Shown here piece by piece: positions 22,736 to 32,797 of a stretch of DNA of 44,673 bases. Under the pieces are notes generated by a model. The model did not search any database. It was not told the DNA's origin and worked only from the letters and a program-made list of their open reading frames with translations. Both the position numbers and the translations under genes were made by a program. This DNA is from an uncultured Clostridium sp. (GTDB taxonomy: Bacteria; Bacillota; Clostridia; Lachnospirales; Lachnospiraceae), in contig CANRZB010000031.1 in the NCBI GenBank assembly GCA_947644195.1, positions 1 to 44,673 of the forward strand, in the 5' to 3' direction. Every line of letters starts with the position of its first letter. Position 1 is the first letter of the stretch.

Positions 22736-23509
22736 ATGGACGAGGAAGCAGAAATATATCAGGGATTTGCAGAGAGTTATGACTTGTTTATGGATAATAT
22801 TCCTTACGATATGTGGCATGCCTATCTGCATCGTTTGTTGCAGGAATACGGAGTGGATCAGGGTATTGTGGTGGATTTGGCTTGTGGCACCGGGAGCATG
22901 ACCTGTCGGCTAGCGGCAGATGGATACGATATGATCGGTATTGACCAGTCCTGCGAGATGCTAGATATTGCCAGAAAGAAATGTCCAGATCATGTGTTAT
23001 TATTACAGCAGGATATGAGAGAGCTGGATTTATATGGCTCTGCATCTGCGTTTGTCTGTGTCTGTGACGGAATGAATTATTTGTTGCAGGAGGAGGATTT
23101 GCGGGCGGTCTTTCGCCGTGTCTTCCTGTTTTTAGACCCCGACGGAATCTTTGTGTTTGATCTGAAGACGGAGCATTTTTATAGCAGGCATCTGGGGAAT
23201 CGCACCATGACTGACCACCGTGAGGATGCTACGTTAATCTGGGAGAATGAATACCATGCAGATACCGGGATCAATGAGTATTTGATTACCATCTATCAGC
23301 AGGTTGATCCCAAGCGGGATTTATTTGAACGGGTGGAGGAGTACCATCAGCAGCGGGCGTATTCTACCGGGGAGGTCCAGAGGGCATTACAGGACGAAGG
23401 TCTGCAGTTAGAGGCAGTCTACGAGGCGTTTACCAGGAACCTGCCGGATTGTGAGAGTGAACGGCTGTACTTTATCGCCAGAAAAAAGGAGAAGATCTTC
23501 CCAGGATGA
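22736..23509 (+). CDS. Class I SAM-dependent methyltransferase
   Basis: A 257-aa Rossmann-fold methyltransferase. Motif I is VVDLACGTGSM near residue 45, then IGIDQSCEMLDIA for the acidic ribose-binding residue, QQDMREL, and VCVCDGMNYLL for motif IV; a beta-strand-rich insert (residues ~145-215) covers the substrate site. Substrate unknown. The ATG at 22724 is possible, but AGGAGA just before the ATG at 22736 favours the shorter form. It stands between a terminator and hslO; no partner gene is evident. Confidence 0.85.
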   Translation: MDEEAEIYQGFAESYDLFMDNIPYDMWHAYLHRLLQEYGVDQGIVVDLACGTGSMTCRLAADGYDMIGIDQSCEMLDIARKKCPDHVLLLQQDMRELDLYGSASAFVCVCDGMNYLLQEEDLRAVFRRVFLFLDPDGIFVFDLKTEHFYSRHLGNRTMTDHREDATLIWENEYHADTGINEYLITIYQQVDPKRDLFERVEEYHQQRAYSTGEVQRALQDEGLQLEAVYEAFTRNLPDCESERLYFIARKKEKIFPG

Positions 23510-23593
23510 TGAGAAACTACGTTTGTCTTGCCGGGGATGATCTGGGTTTATATTGGAAATATAGATAGAAATTACGGAATATAGGAGAATAAC

Positions 23594-24466
23594 ATGAAGG
23601 AAGATTATATAGTAAGAGGGATGGCAGCCGGAAAACAGTTGCGGGTGTTTGCAATTACTGCCAGAAATCTGGTAGAGCGTGCCAGGGAGATTCATCAAAC
23701 CAGCCCGGTGGCGACCGCTGCGTTAGGCAGATTGTTAGCTGCTGGCAGTATGATGGGCAGTATGATGAAAGGGGATCAGGATGTTCTGACACTACAGATC
23801 CAATGCGGCGGTCCCATTGGCGGACTGACCGTGACAGCGGATCATTTGGGCAGGGTAAAAGGTTACGTCAGAGAACCTCAGGTAGATCTTCCCTTGAATG
23901 TCAAAGGAAAGTTGGATGTTTCGGGTGCACTAGGGCCTGGTTTCCTCAATGTGATTCGGGATATTGGTATGAAAGAGCCATATAATGGACAGACACATTT
24001 GGTTTCCGGTGAGATTGCAGAAGATTTGACCTATTATTATGCGACCTCAGAGCAGATTCCTTCCTCCGTTGGGTTGGGTGTACTGGTGGATCAGGAAGCC
24101 AGGGTCAGGCAGGCGGGTGGATTTATTATTCAGGTTATGCCTTTTGCCGAAGAAACCGTTATTGACCAGTTGGAAGCTTCTCTGCAAAAGGTCGATTCCA
24201 TTACGGATCTCATGGAGCAGGGAATGAAACCGGAGGATCTATTACAGCATTTATTGGGAGATCTGGACCTGGAAGTGACAGACCGCATGGAGGTGCAGTA
24301 TTATTGCAATTGCTCCCGGGAACGGGTATTTAAGGCAATCGCAAGCATTGGCCGCAAGGATCTCGAAGAGATGGCAGCGGACCGGGAGCCGATTGAAGTA
24401 AATTGTCAGTTCTGTGGTTCCCACTATCGTTTTGAGACAGAAGATTTAGAGCAGTTATTACAGTAA
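23594..24466 (+). CDS. hslO: Redox-regulated chaperone Hsp33
   Basis: A 290-aa cytoplasmic holdase that is switched on by oxidative stress: in the reduced state four cysteines bind zinc, and their oxidation exposes the client-binding surface. The C-terminal zinc site is intact (CNC near 238-240 and CQFC near 271-274). The N-terminal domain shows TARNLVERAREIHQTSP, AALGRLLAAG and GGPIGGLTVTAD, all diagnostic. Length is normal. AGGAG precedes the ATG. It is probably a single-gene unit, since a new gene with a different role starts 34 bases later. Confidence 0.96.
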   Translation: MKEDYIVRGMAAGKQLRVFAITARNLVERAREIHQTSPVATAALGRLLAAGSMMGSMMKGDQDVLTLQIQCGGPIGGLTVTADHLGRVKGYVREPQVDLPLNVKGKLDVSGALGPGFLNVIRDIGMKEPYNGQTHLVSGEIAEDLTYYYATSEQIPSSVGLGVLVDQEARVRQAGGFIIQVMPFAEETVIDQLEASLQKVDSITDLMEQGMKPEDLLQHLLGDLDLEVTDRMEVQYYCNCSRERVFKAIASIGRKDLEEMAADREPIEVNCQFCGSHYRFETEDLEQLLQ

Positions 24467-24499
24467 GCAGGGGTATATTGATTAGAAAGGGTGTTGTAT

Positions 24500-26992
24500 A
24501 TGCCAGAGACCAAAGATAAAACAATACAGAGTGAGCAGATGAAACCCGGCAGGATCCGTTCCGCAATACGGACAGTTCTTCGTCCGGGACGCTGGGTATT
24601 TCATCACAAAAAGAAATGTGCCATTTGTGTGGCAGCAATTTGCTTCCTGTCCATTTTATTTGCCGTATTCATGGTGCGGGGGGAGATTTCCAGTGCTACC
24701 GCAGTAGGTGAGGTACATATTACCAGTGGATACTTAAATGTCCGCAAGGGACCTGGTATGAAATATAAATATCTCAAAGCAGGGGGAAAACAGGTTACTC
24801 TGCAGGATGGGAAACAGGTTACCATTCTCGCAAAAAACGGAAAATGGTATCATGTAAAATTTAAGCTGGCGGGAAAAGCGATGACGGGATATCTTCATTC
24901 TGCCTATGTCAAGGTATTGACGGGCAGTGTTAAAACTTATATTCCAGCCAAAATTTCCAAAGCCTCCGTTTCTCTTTATAAAGAGGCAGATGAAAAGAGT
25001 AATGTTGTCAAGTTGAATGGAGTCACATTAAAGCTGGCGAAAAAGGCCAATGTCAAGATCCTTTCCGAAAAGATTGAGAGTAATCAGAAATGGTATCGTA
25101 TTTCTACACAGAATGGCTCCAAGAAAATCAAGGGATATATCCGGGCGAAATATGTGAAAGTTACCTACAAAAAAGGGATGCCGGGTCGGGTATCGACCTC
25201 CGCTTCCACGCAGATGCTGTGTAAGAAAGCAGGTGGCAAAAAAGCAGTACAGGTATCTGGAAAGAATATTACATTAAATAACAACCGGCAGGTTACCGTA
25301 TTAGGGGAAAAGAAAGTCGGAGGAATGAAATATTATAAGGTTTCGGTACGAATCCGTAAAAAGGTGGTTCAGGGATATCTGCCGGAATATACGGTAAAAT
25401 TCGAGATTGTACAACGGGAGGAGCCGGGAGTGATACCTCCGGAATACACTTCTTCCGGGGCTCAGAAAAAATCGGCCACTAAGACCAGCAAGAAAAAGAC
25501 CAATACGAAGAAAACGGGAAATGCTTCCCTGACAGATGCACAGTTCCGAAGCAAAATGAAAAAAGTTGGTTTTCCGGCAGACTACATTACAGAGCTGGCG
25601 AAGCTGCACAAGACCTATCCAAGTTGGGATTTTGTACCGTTTAAGACAGGAATCAACTGGAATGATGCCATTAATGCAGAAAGTAAAGTGGGACTGAACC
25701 TGCTCAGCAATAACAAATCACCGGATTGGAAATCTACAGCCGCAGGAGCGTATGACTGGACAAAAGATACCTATACGGTATATGATGGCACAACCTGGGT
25801 GACTGCATCCAGAAAAGCCGTGGAATATTATATGGATCCACGTAATTTCTTGGATAGCCAGGGAATCTTCCAGTTTGAATTGTTAGAATACCAAAGCGAT
25901 GTACAGACCCAGGCTGGAGTAGAAAATATATTGAAAAATACGCCAATGCATAATGCTACCTTCCCTTATGCCAAAGCAAACGGCACAACAGGTACCATGA
26001 AGTATTCTCAGGCGTTTATCAAAGCGGCGGAATCTTCCAAAGTGAGTCCTTATCATTTGGCGTCGCGTGTAAAACAGGAGGTAGTCATCAGTTCTGTGAT
26101 GATGAGTAGTTCTGTATCTGGGAATGTGGCAGGATATCCGGGTATTTATAACTTCTATAATATTGGTGCAAACAATAGCGCCGGCGGTGGTGCAGTAGCC
26201 AAGGGATTGAGCTGGGCCAGCACAGGAAATACTTATCAGAGACCTTGGACAGATCCGTATAAGTCCATTGTAGGTGGTGGACAATATATTGGAAAACAGT
26301 ATATCAATGCTGGACAGAATACCTTGTATTTACAGAAATTTAATGTAACGGGAACTTCTCGCTATGATCATCAATATATGGCTAATGTAGAGGCGCCGAA
26401 CAGCGAATCCACAAAAACCTTATCCGCATACGGAGATACCATATCGGATACGCCATTGGTATTCTCCATACCGGTATACAATAACATGCCAGGGGCATCC
26501 TGTCCGATGCCTTCCGGTGGAGCAAACCCGAATAACTATCTACAGACCTTGTACATTTCCGGTTATGGATTGGATCAGCCGTTTGCATTGGGTGACGATG
26601 GCTCCCGGACATATACACTGTCTGTACCAGGAACGGTGACAGATATCCAGGTTAATGCAGCTCCGGTTTCTGCTACGGCTACGGTATCAGGAGCTGGCAG
26701 TTATCACCTGGCTTCCGGCCAGAATTCCATTACTATTACTGTCAGGGCAGCCAATGGAAGTACCAGAGATTATCGGATTGTTGTGACCCGTGGTACATTG
26801 ACCGGAAAGAAAAAAGCAGCGAAGAAGACTTCCTCCCAGAAAGAGGAGAAAGGACAGCAAAGCAGCGAAACGTCGGTAACGAAAACACCAGAACCGACGG
26901 CAGCGTCTGCGGAACCACAGTCGGTTACTCCGGCGCCTACCCAGAGTGCGGAACCAACAGATGCAACAGATTCCAAGGGTGCAGAAGACTAA
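24500..26992 (+). CDS. Cell-wall N-acetylglucosaminidase with SH3 domains
   Basis: An 830-aa surface enzyme expected to cut peptidoglycan glycan strands. Order: N-terminal cytoplasmic tail and one membrane segment (about 42-58); two to three SH3-type repeats (about 70-290; the first is TSGYLNVRKGPGMKYKYL); a Lys/Thr linker; a GH73/LytG-like glucosaminidase domain (about 350-640, with YMDPRNFLDSQGIFQFE and the AxSRVKQE and FYNIGA motifs); a cadherin-like beta-sandwich (about 675-765); and a Thr/Pro/Glu-rich tail. It has no LPXTG motif, so anchoring is by the N-terminal helix. The ATG at 24500 has AAGGG upstream. It forms an operon with the cohesin-like protein 12 bases downstream. Confidence 0.85.
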   Translation: MPETKDKTIQSEQMKPGRIRSAIRTVLRPGRWVFHHKKKCAICVAAICFLSILFAVFMVRGEISSATAVGEVHITSGYLNVRKGPGMKYKYLKAGGKQVTLQDGKQVTILAKNGKWYHVKFKLAGKAMTGYLHSAYVKVLTGSVKTYIPAKISKASVSLYKEADEKSNVVKLNGVTLKLAKKANVKILSEKIESNQKWYRISTQNGSKKIKGYIRAKYVKVTYKKGMPGRVSTSASTQMLCKKAGGKKAVQVSGKNITLNNNRQVTVLGEKKVGGMKYYKVSVRIRKKVVQGYLPEYTVKFEIVQREEPGVIPPEYTSSGAQKKSATKTSKKKTNTKKTGNASLTDAQFRSKMKKVGFPADYITELAKLHKTYPSWDFVPFKTGINWNDAINAESKVGLNLLSNNKSPDWKSTAAGAYDWTKDTYTVYDGTTWVTASRKAVEYYMDPRNFLDSQGIFQFELLEYQSDVQTQAGVENILKNTPMHNATFPYAKANGTTGTMKYSQAFIKAAESSKVSPYHLASRVKQEVVISSVMMSSSVSGNVAGYPGIYNFYNIGANNSAGGGAVAKGLSWASTGNTYQRPWTDPYKSIVGGGQYIGKQYINAGQNTLYLQKFNVTGTSRYDHQYMANVEAPNSESTKTLSAYGDTISDTPLVFSIPVYNNMPGASCPMPSGGANPNNYLQTLYISGYGLDQPFALGDDGSRTYTLSVPGTVTDIQVNAAPVSATATVSGAGSYHLASGQNSITITVRAANGSTRDYRIVVTRGTLTGKKKAAKKTSSQKEEKGQQSSETSVTKTPEPTAASAEPQSVTPAPTQSAEPTDATDSKGAED

Positions 26993-27004
26993 GAGGGGGA
27001 CATT

Positions 27005-28165
27005 ATGCGATTGGAAAACAGCAGAAATCAGCCGGGAATGATCTGGCGGTTGCTGGGGATAGTAATAGGGATTCTGTTTGTGGTAACGGTGGGGATGGGG
27101 TGGAATACCGTCAATGCATCGGCTGCCGGAGCGAATATTACCATCCATACCAAAAATACAACAGTTACCGAGGGGGATACCGTCTATCTGTTAATTACCG
27201 TAGAATCTTCCGGGGGAATCTCCGGGTTTGAGGGATATTTCCCCTATGATAACCGGGTGCTGCAATTTCAGACCGGTGGAAGCGTTGTATACGGTAATGA
27301 TGATGAATTTCGTATTGTGGATGTAGAGCGGACAGGAACGGAAAAAAAGATCAAATATTCTGTGAAATTTCGGGCAAGACATGAGGGGAATACAACGATA
27401 ACCCTGAAAAAACCATATAATGTATTTGGGAAAGATACCTCTGAAAAATTGTCGGTATCTTATAATACGTTGACGATAGTAGTCAAAAAAAAGGAGAGTG
27501 GAGATAACACGCCGTCGCCGACTCCTGATGGACAGAAGGCTCCCGAAAAGCAGCCGTCTGTGTCACCGGAAGGTCCGTCGCCGTCTCCAACTGCCACTCC
27601 GAAGAAAAAGAAAAAAAAGAAGGCAAAGGCTACTGCAGTGCCGGAGGAAACGCCTGAAGTGCCAGGAAAGGCGCAAAAGGTGCCAAAGGGTGGCGTGCAT
27701 GCCGTGAATTCCAAGAATCATGTGATCGTCTATGGTTCCACTTCTCTTCAAATTGTGGAGCCGGAAGCAGCGCAGATTCCACAGGGGTTTGGGAAGACGG
27801 AACTGGATCTGGATGGACAGACGGTTCCGGCCTATGCTTTAGAAAGCAATACCGAACACACCTATGTGCTTCTATATGGAAAATCCGGGAATCAGGAACG
27901 GTTTTACCTATATGATAAAGAGCAGGATCATTTACTGCCCTATGACCAGGTCCGTGCCTGGTACCGTAGCAATACGGATGGGATTGTTTCAGAAAAGGAA
28001 TCCCAGGCAGAGCTCAGAGCGAAACGGCTGCAGTATGTGGTGGGGATTCTGTTGGCATTATGTGCGTTAATGCTATTGGCAGTGATTACCCTGTTTATGA
28101 AATATAAAGGGTTGGATGCTGAGAAAGATCTGGATTCTGATCAGGAATTGGACGATGAAGATTAA
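27005..28165 (+). CDS. Membrane-anchored cohesin-like surface protein
   Basis: A 386-aa protein with an N-terminal signal segment (about 13-38), a cohesin-type beta-sandwich (about 42-160: VTEGDTVYLLITVES, GISGFEGYFPYD, LSVSYNTLTIVV), a Pro/Thr/Lys linker (about 165-225) and a second extracellular domain, then a membrane helix near residues 342-364 and a strongly acidic cytoplasmic tail (DLDSDQELDDED). Cohesin domains bind dockerins in cellulosomes, but cohesin-like folds also appear in cell-envelope proteins, and no dockerin is seen here. GAGGGGG precedes the ATG and it follows the glucosaminidase by 12 bases, so it may hold or position that enzyme; inference. Confidence 0.75.
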   Translation: MRLENSRNQPGMIWRLLGIVIGILFVVTVGMGWNTVNASAAGANITIHTKNTTVTEGDTVYLLITVESSGGISGFEGYFPYDNRVLQFQTGGSVVYGNDDEFRIVDVERTGTEKKIKYSVKFRARHEGNTTITLKKPYNVFGKDTSEKLSVSYNTLTIVVKKKESGDNTPSPTPDGQKAPEKQPSVSPEGPSPSPTATPKKKKKKKAKATAVPEETPEVPGKAQKVPKGGVHAVNSKNHVIVYGSTSLQIVEPEAAQIPQGFGKTELDLDGQTVPAYALESNTEHTYVLLYGKSGNQERFYLYDKEQDHLLPYDQVRAWYRSNTDGIVSEKESQAELRAKRLQYVVGILLALCALMLLAVITLFMKYKGLDAEKDLDSDQELDDED

Positions 28166-28215
28166 TCGGAAGCGAGAAATACGGTCTATCTGATTGGGAT
28201 AATTTGTATAAAGTT

Positions 28216-28233
28216 TGTCCTTACATAAGGACA
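28216..28233. promoter_or_regulatory. Perfect palindrome upstream of clpC, possible operator
   Basis: TGTCCTTA-CA-TAAGGACA, an 8-2-8 perfect dyad 64 bases before the clpC start, next to a TATAAA (28207-28212). It is not the CtsR heptad repeat (GGTCAAA), and no ctsR, mcsA or mcsB lies next to clpC. Confidence 0.5.
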
Positions 28234-28296
28234 GAAGACAGGATGTGTGAGAGGCATCTGGAAAATTCTGAGAGTGAAAATGAGGAGGCATGAGAC

Positions 28297-30750
28297 ATGC
28301 GGAAACGTTATACCGGAAGCGCCGAAAAGGTATTGGAGAATGCGGGAAAGGAAGCACTTGGGAAAGGGCACAGTTATATTGGAACGGAACATTTGCTTCT
28401 GGCGCTTGCAAAAACGAAGGGAGTGGCTTACGAGGTATTGAAAGCAAATGGAGTATCCGTAGAAAAATTGGAAGAATTAATGGAAGAGCTGATGGTATCC
28501 GAGCCGTCTGTTTTAACAAAGGAACGAGGGGAATTTACGCCCCGTGCCAGAAAAATATTGGATCATAGTCTGGCAGAAGCGGAGCGGCTGGGAGCGGAGC
28601 AGGCTGGAACCGAGCATATTCTCATTGCTTTACTCAAGGAGACAGATTGCATAGCCGTTCGTTTGCTAAATACCAAGGGAATTAATGTACAGAAATTATA
28701 TATTGATGTTTTGACAGCATCCGGGCAGGATATGACCAGTGCAAAAAATGAATATATGATGCAGAAGAACCGCAAGACAAAGTCTGCAACGCCAGTGTTG
28801 GACCAGTATAGTAGGGATTTGACTGCGTATGCCAAGGACGGCAAACTGGATCCGGTCATCGGCAGAGAGACAGAGATTGACCGTGTCGTACAGATCCTCA
28901 GCAGAAGGACCAAAAACAATCCGTGCCTGGTCGGGGAGCCTGGTGTGGGCAAGACAGCAGTGGTAGAAGGTCTGGCGCAGAAGATTGTGCTGGGAGATAT
29001 CCCGGAGACCATTCAGAACAAGAGAGTATTGACACTGGATCTATCTGGAATGGTTGCGGGTTCCAAATACCGGGGAGAATTTGAGGAGAGAATTAAGCGG
29101 GCGCTCAAGGAGGTTACCCAGTCGGCGAATATCCTTTTGTTTATTGATGAGATTCATACCATTATCGGTGCCGGCGGTGCAGAAGGCGCTATTGATGCCG
29201 CCAATATCTTAAAGCCATCCCTGGCCAGGGGAGAGATTCAGTTGATTGGCGCCACAACCAGGGAGGAGTATCGAAAATACGTTGAGAAAGATGCGGCACT
29301 GGAGCGGCGTTTTCAGCCCATTGATGTCAATGAGCCGGACGAAGCAGGCAGCATTGCAATCCTAAAGGGACTGCGGGAACGGTATGAGGCCCACCATCAG
29401 GTGGAAATCAGCGATGCCGCATTGGTGGCTGCCGTGAAAATGTCAGAGCGCTATGTCAGTGACCGTTTTCTGCCGGACAAAGCGATTGATGTGATTGATG
29501 AGGCAGCGGCCAGGGCTTCTCTGGGCGTCTATCTGCCATCGGCAGAGCTGCGAACGTTGGAACAGGAGAAAAAGGACCTGGAAAGACAAAAGGAAGATGC
29601 CATTCAAAAAGAGGATTATACGTTGGCGGGCGAACTGAAACGGCAACAGCAAACCGTGACCGCCAAAATAGAAGAGATTCAGGAGAAAGTACGCACCGAA
29701 CGGGAAAAGAAAAAAATCTGCGTGACAGAGAATGATGTAGCGCAGGTCATCGCGGAATGGACCAGGATACCAGTACAGAAGTTACAGGAGGCGGAGACCG
29801 AACGGTTAAAACATTTGGAGGAGATTCTTCATCAACGTGTGGTTGGACAGACAGAAGCAGTAGAAGCTGTTTCCAAGGCAGTCCGCAGAGGACGTGTGGG
29901 ATTGAAGGACCCTAACCGCCCGATCGGTTCGTTTCTGTTTCTGGGGCCGACCGGTGTGGGCAAGACCGAATTATCCAAGGCACTTGCAGAGGCAGTTTTC
30001 GGCAAGGAAAACGAGATCATCCGGGTAGATATGTCGGAATATATGGAAAAGCACAGTGTTTCTAAAATGATCGGCTCTCCTCCGGGATATGTTGGATACG
30101 AAGACGGTGGGCAGCTCAGTGAGAAGATCCGCAGACACCCTTACTCTGTAGTCTTGTTCGATGAGATTGAAAAGGCGCATACGGATGTATTTAATATTTT
30201 ACTTCAAATATTAGAGGACGGTCATGTAACCGATGCCCAGGGGCGGAAGGTCAGTTTCAAAAATACGATCATTATTATGACTTCCAATGCGGGTGCGCAG
30301 CAGATTATTGCACCGAAACATCTGGGATTTGGTTCGGGTGGTGATGAAGCCGCGGATTATCAGAAAATGAAAGACAGTGTCATGGAAGAAGTGAAACGTA
30401 TTTTCAAGCCGGAATTTATTAACCGTATTGATGAGCTGTTGGTATTCCATACGCTGACGGAGGAAAATATCCGGGAGATTGTCAGAATTCTACTAGATGC
30501 CTTGAATAAACGGATCCGGGCACAGATGAGTATGGAGCTGGAGGTGACTGATGCAGCGGTGGCTCACCTGGCAAAAAGCGGTTTTGACAAGACCTATGGT
30601 GCCCGTCCTGTGCGGCGTGCCATCCAGACGCAGATTGAAGATGCACTGGCGGATCGCCTGCTTTCAAATGAGCTGGCTGCCGGGGACCGAGTAAGGGTGG
30701 ATTGTCAGTCGGGAGAGACAGGGCAGCTGATTTTCCAAAAGATTTCCTAA
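28297..30750 (+). CDS. clpC: ATP-dependent Clp protease ATPase subunit ClpC
   Basis: An 817-aa AAA+ unfoldase that feeds proteins to ClpP and helps disaggregation. Order: double Clp_N repeat (1-145), first AAA+ with Walker A GEPGVGKT near residue 213, UVR-containing middle domain (about 415-455, [20 protein letters not shown]), second AAA+ with Walker A GPTGVGKT near 550, and the D2-small domain. The ClpP-docking loop is HLGF, a variant of the usual L/I/V-G-F. In many Firmicutes clpC sits in a ctsR-mcsA-mcsB-clpC operon; here it is alone. GAGGA precedes the ATG. An inverted repeat starts right at the stop. Confidence 0.97.
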   Translation: MRKRYTGSAEKVLENAGKEALGKGHSYIGTEHLLLALAKTKGVAYEVLKANGVSVEKLEELMEELMVSEPSVLTKERGEFTPRARKILDHSLAEAERLGAEQAGTEHILIALLKETDCIAVRLLNTKGINVQKLYIDVLTASGQDMTSAKNEYMMQKNRKTKSATPVLDQYSRDLTAYAKDGKLDPVIGRETEIDRVVQILSRRTKNNPCLVGEPGVGKTAVVEGLAQKIVLGDIPETIQNKRVLTLDLSGMVAGSKYRGEFEERIKRALKEVTQSANILLFIDEIHTIIGAGGAEGAIDAANILKPSLARGEIQLIGATTREEYRKYVEKDAALERRFQPIDVNEPDEAGSIAILKGLRERYEAHHQVEISDAALVAAVKMSERYVSDRFLPDKAIDVIDEAAARASLGVYLPSAELRTLEQEKKDLERQKEDAIQKEDYTLAGELKRQQQTVTAKIEEIQEKVRTEREKKKICVTENDVAQVIAEWTRIPVQKLQEAETERLKHLEEILHQRVVGQTEAVEAVSKAVRRGRVGLKDPNRPIGSFLFLGPTGVGKTELSKALAEAVFGKENEIIRVDMSEYMEKHSVSKMIGSPPGYVGYEDGGQLSEKIRRHPYSVVLFDEIEKAHTDVFNILLQILEDGHVTDAQGRKVSFKNTIIIMTSNAGAQQIIAPKHLGFGSGGDEAADYQKMKDSVMEEVKRIFKPEFINRIDELLVFHTLTEENIREIVRILLDALNKRIRAQMSMELEVTDAAVAHLAKSGFDKTYGARPVRRAIQTQIEDALADRLLSNELAAGDRVRVDCQSGETGQLIFQKIS

Positions 30751-30791
30751 TACAGCGAATATAGAGTTTCCGTTATTTAGTATTCGTTGTA
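30751..30791. repeat. Inverted repeat directly after clpC
   Basis: TACAGCGAATA (30751-30761) and TATTCGTTGTA (30781-30791) pair through 11 positions with one wobble around a 19-base loop. It starts at the base after the clpC stop codon. No T-run follows, so it is a weak terminator candidate or a stabilising 3' end. Confidence 0.45.
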
Positions 30792-30849
30792 CCTGTCTAA
30801 GGCAGGCCTGTTGCCGGAGGACAGAAAACAGTAAAAAATACGAAAACTA

Positions 30850-30879
30850 TTAGCAAATGATAGAAAAATGTGGTATGCT
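30850..30879 (+). promoter_or_regulatory. Weak promoter candidate before the 31002 gene
   Basis: TTAGCA (30850-30855), an 18-base spacer and TATGCT (30874-30879) with a TGG extension. It would start the transcript for the 31002-33138 genes. The leader of about 115 bases has no riboswitch that I can recognise. Confidence 0.35.
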
Positions 30880-31001
30880 AGAAGAAAGGATCCAGACTCC
30901 TATTAAGGCTTTTAGAAAAAGCAAGACTGAGAGAACGAGGAGGACGTGGATACAGATAAAAATTACCATGTAATTGCAAAGATACATGAGGAGGATTAGA
31001 T

Positions 31002-31415
31002 ATGGCTGGTATCGCAGACTTGATTGCAAAGGGCAACGACGGAAGTTTAAGTTTTGGCAACTATGAATTGGACAGCAAGCAGAAGCGATCTGATTTTGAG
31101 TTTGAGGGAGATCTCTATAAAGTTAAGACGTTTAAAGAGATTACAAAATTAGAGAAAAATGGATTGTTTGTATACGAATCGGTACCGGGGACTGTGGTTA
31201 CAGAAATGAAATTTACAGATCAGCAGGTTACATTCCAGGTAGAGGGATGGGAGGATTCTTCGATTACGCTGGAATTGGAGCCGGAGACAGAATACGATGT
31301 GACGATTGCTGGAGCTGCGATTGGCAAAATGAAGACAAATCTGGGTGGAAAACTGGTGTTGAGTGTGGAAATGGACCCAGGAAGTGTATATGAGATTAAG
31401 GTGGTAAAGAACTAA
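31002..31415 (+). CDS. Conserved hypothetical protein upstream of radA
   Basis: A 137-aa soluble protein. Its N-terminus GNDGSLSFGNYEL and the block DFEFEGDLYKVKTFKEITK are strongly patterned, and proteins like this are widespread in Lachnospiraceae, sometimes labelled endosialidase in databases, a label I would not trust at this size. The C-terminal half is beta-rich (YDVTIAGAAIGKM, KLVLSVEMDPGS). AGGAGG precedes the ATG, and radA begins 2 bases after the stop. No catalytic motif is visible. A small beta-sandwich scaffold or chaperone are possibilities. Confidence 0.75.
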   Translation: MAGIADLIAKGNDGSLSFGNYELDSKQKRSDFEFEGDLYKVKTFKEITKLEKNGLFVYESVPGTVVTEMKFTDQQVTFQVEGWEDSSITLELEPETEYDVTIAGAAIGKMKTNLGGKLVLSVEMDPGSVYEIKVVKN

Positions 31416-31417
31416 AT

Positions 31418-32797
31418 ATGGCAAAGGCAAAAAACAAAACAGTTTTTTTCTGTAAAGAATGTGGATTTGAATCCCCGAAATGGCTGGGACAGTGTCCTGG
31501 TTGTAAGGAATGGGACAGCTTTGTGGAGGAACCGGTAGTGAAATCAGCTGCCGGTCGTCCCGTGTCGGTTTCGGAACATAGGGAACCCTCTCGGCTATCG
31601 GAGATCATCATCAAGGAAGAGACCAGGATGCGGTCTGGGATCGGTGAACTGGACCGCGTGTTGGGCGGCGGCATCGTGACCGGTTCGCTGGTTCTGGTTG
31701 GTGGTGATCCGGGGATAGGCAAATCCACTTTGCTTTTACAAATGTGCCGGGAATTGACGGCGCAGGAACATGATGTTCTATATGTTTCTGGCGAGGAATC
31801 CATCAATCAGATCAAGATGCGTGCGGATCGGCTGGGAGAATTCCAGAGGGAACTCTTTTTGCTCAGTGAGACAGATCTGGATGTGGTGGTAGACATTGTC
31901 ACGAGAAAGAAACCGGAAGTCGTTATCATTGATTCGATCCAGACCATGTACCGGGAAGAACTGGGATCGGCACCGGGAAGCGTAGGGCAGGTTCGGGAAA
32001 CGACCGGAACTTTGATGCGGCTGGCAAAAAGTCTGCCGGTTACCATCTTTATTATCGGACATGTGACGAAGGAAGGCGTAGTGGCTGGCCCCAGGGTGCT
32101 GGAACATATGGTGGATACGGTACTCTACTTTGAAGGAGATGGCGGGGCTTCCTACCGTTTTCTTCGAGGTGTCAAAAATCGTTTTGGTTCTACGGATGAG
32201 ATTGGTGTCTTTGAAATGCGGGGAGATGGATTAAAAGAGGTTCCCAATCCTTCAGAATATATGTTGCAGGGGAAACCAAGCCAGGCGCCCGGGTCGGTGG
32301 TGGCTTGTTCTGTGGAGGGGACACGGCCAATCATGGTGGAGGTGCAGGCGTTAGTTTGTCAGACCAGTTTCAATCTTCCGAGAAGGACGTCTGCCGGAAC
32401 AGATTATAATCGGGTAAATCTTTTGATGGCAGTGATTGAGAAGCGTATGGGAATTCGTATGGGAGACTGTGACGCATATATCAATGTGGCAGGCGGGATG
32501 CGCATTAATGAACCTGCTTTGGACCTGGCCATTATCATGGCGTTGCTAACCAGTTATCGAAATCAATCGTTAGACGATGAAACCATTTGCTTTGGAGAGG
32601 TAGGTCTGACGGGAGAAGTCCGGGGTGTTACCATGGCGGAACAGCGGGTTGCAGAGGCTGCCAAGATGGGGTTCGAGCGTTGTATCTTGCCCCGAGTGAA
32701 TGAACGGCAGATTCGGAAGCTGTTAAAACCGGAGCAATTAGGGGGATTGCAGCTGGCAGGCGTTGAGAGCATCTATGAATTATTGGAGGTGATCTGA
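31418..32797 (+). CDS. radA: DNA repair protein RadA
   Basis: A 459-aa RecA-like ATPase that extends and resolves recombination intermediates. The N-terminal C4 zinc finger (CKECGFESPKWLGQCPGC) is intact, the Walker A is GGDPGIGKST near residue 93, the RadA-specific KNRFG motif is present (VKNRFGSTDEIG) and a Lon-like domain with EVGLTGEVRG ends the protein. Length is normal. It starts 2 bases after the upstream stop and its own stop overlaps the next start by one base, so the three genes are translationally linked. Confidence 0.97.
   Translation: MAKAKNKTVFFCKECGFESPKWLGQCPGCKEWDSFVEEPVVKSAAGRPVSVSEHREPSRLSEIIIKEETRMRSGIGELDRVLGGGIVTGSLVLVGGDPGIGKSTLLLQMCRELTAQEHDVLYVSGEESINQIKMRADRLGEFQRELFLLSETDLDVVVDIVTRKKPEVVIIDSIQTMYREELGSAPGSVGQVRETTGTLMRLAKSLPVTIFIIGHVTKEGVVAGPRVLEHMVDTVLYFEGDGGASYRFLRGVKNRFGSTDEIGVFEMRGDGLKEVPNPSEYMLQGKPSQAPGSVVACSVEGTRPIMVEVQALVCQTSFNLPRRTSAGTDYNRVNLLMAVIEKRMGIRMGDCDAYINVAGGMRINEPALDLAIIMALLTSYRNQSLDDETICFGEVGLTGEVRGVTMAEQRVAEAAKMGFERCILPRVNERQIRKLLKPEQLGGLQLAGVESIYELLEVI

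Noticed and set aside
28213-28233. CtsR box upstream of clpC
   Set aside because: The sequence is a dyad TGTCCTTA/TAAGGACA, not the direct GGTCAAA heptad repeat.
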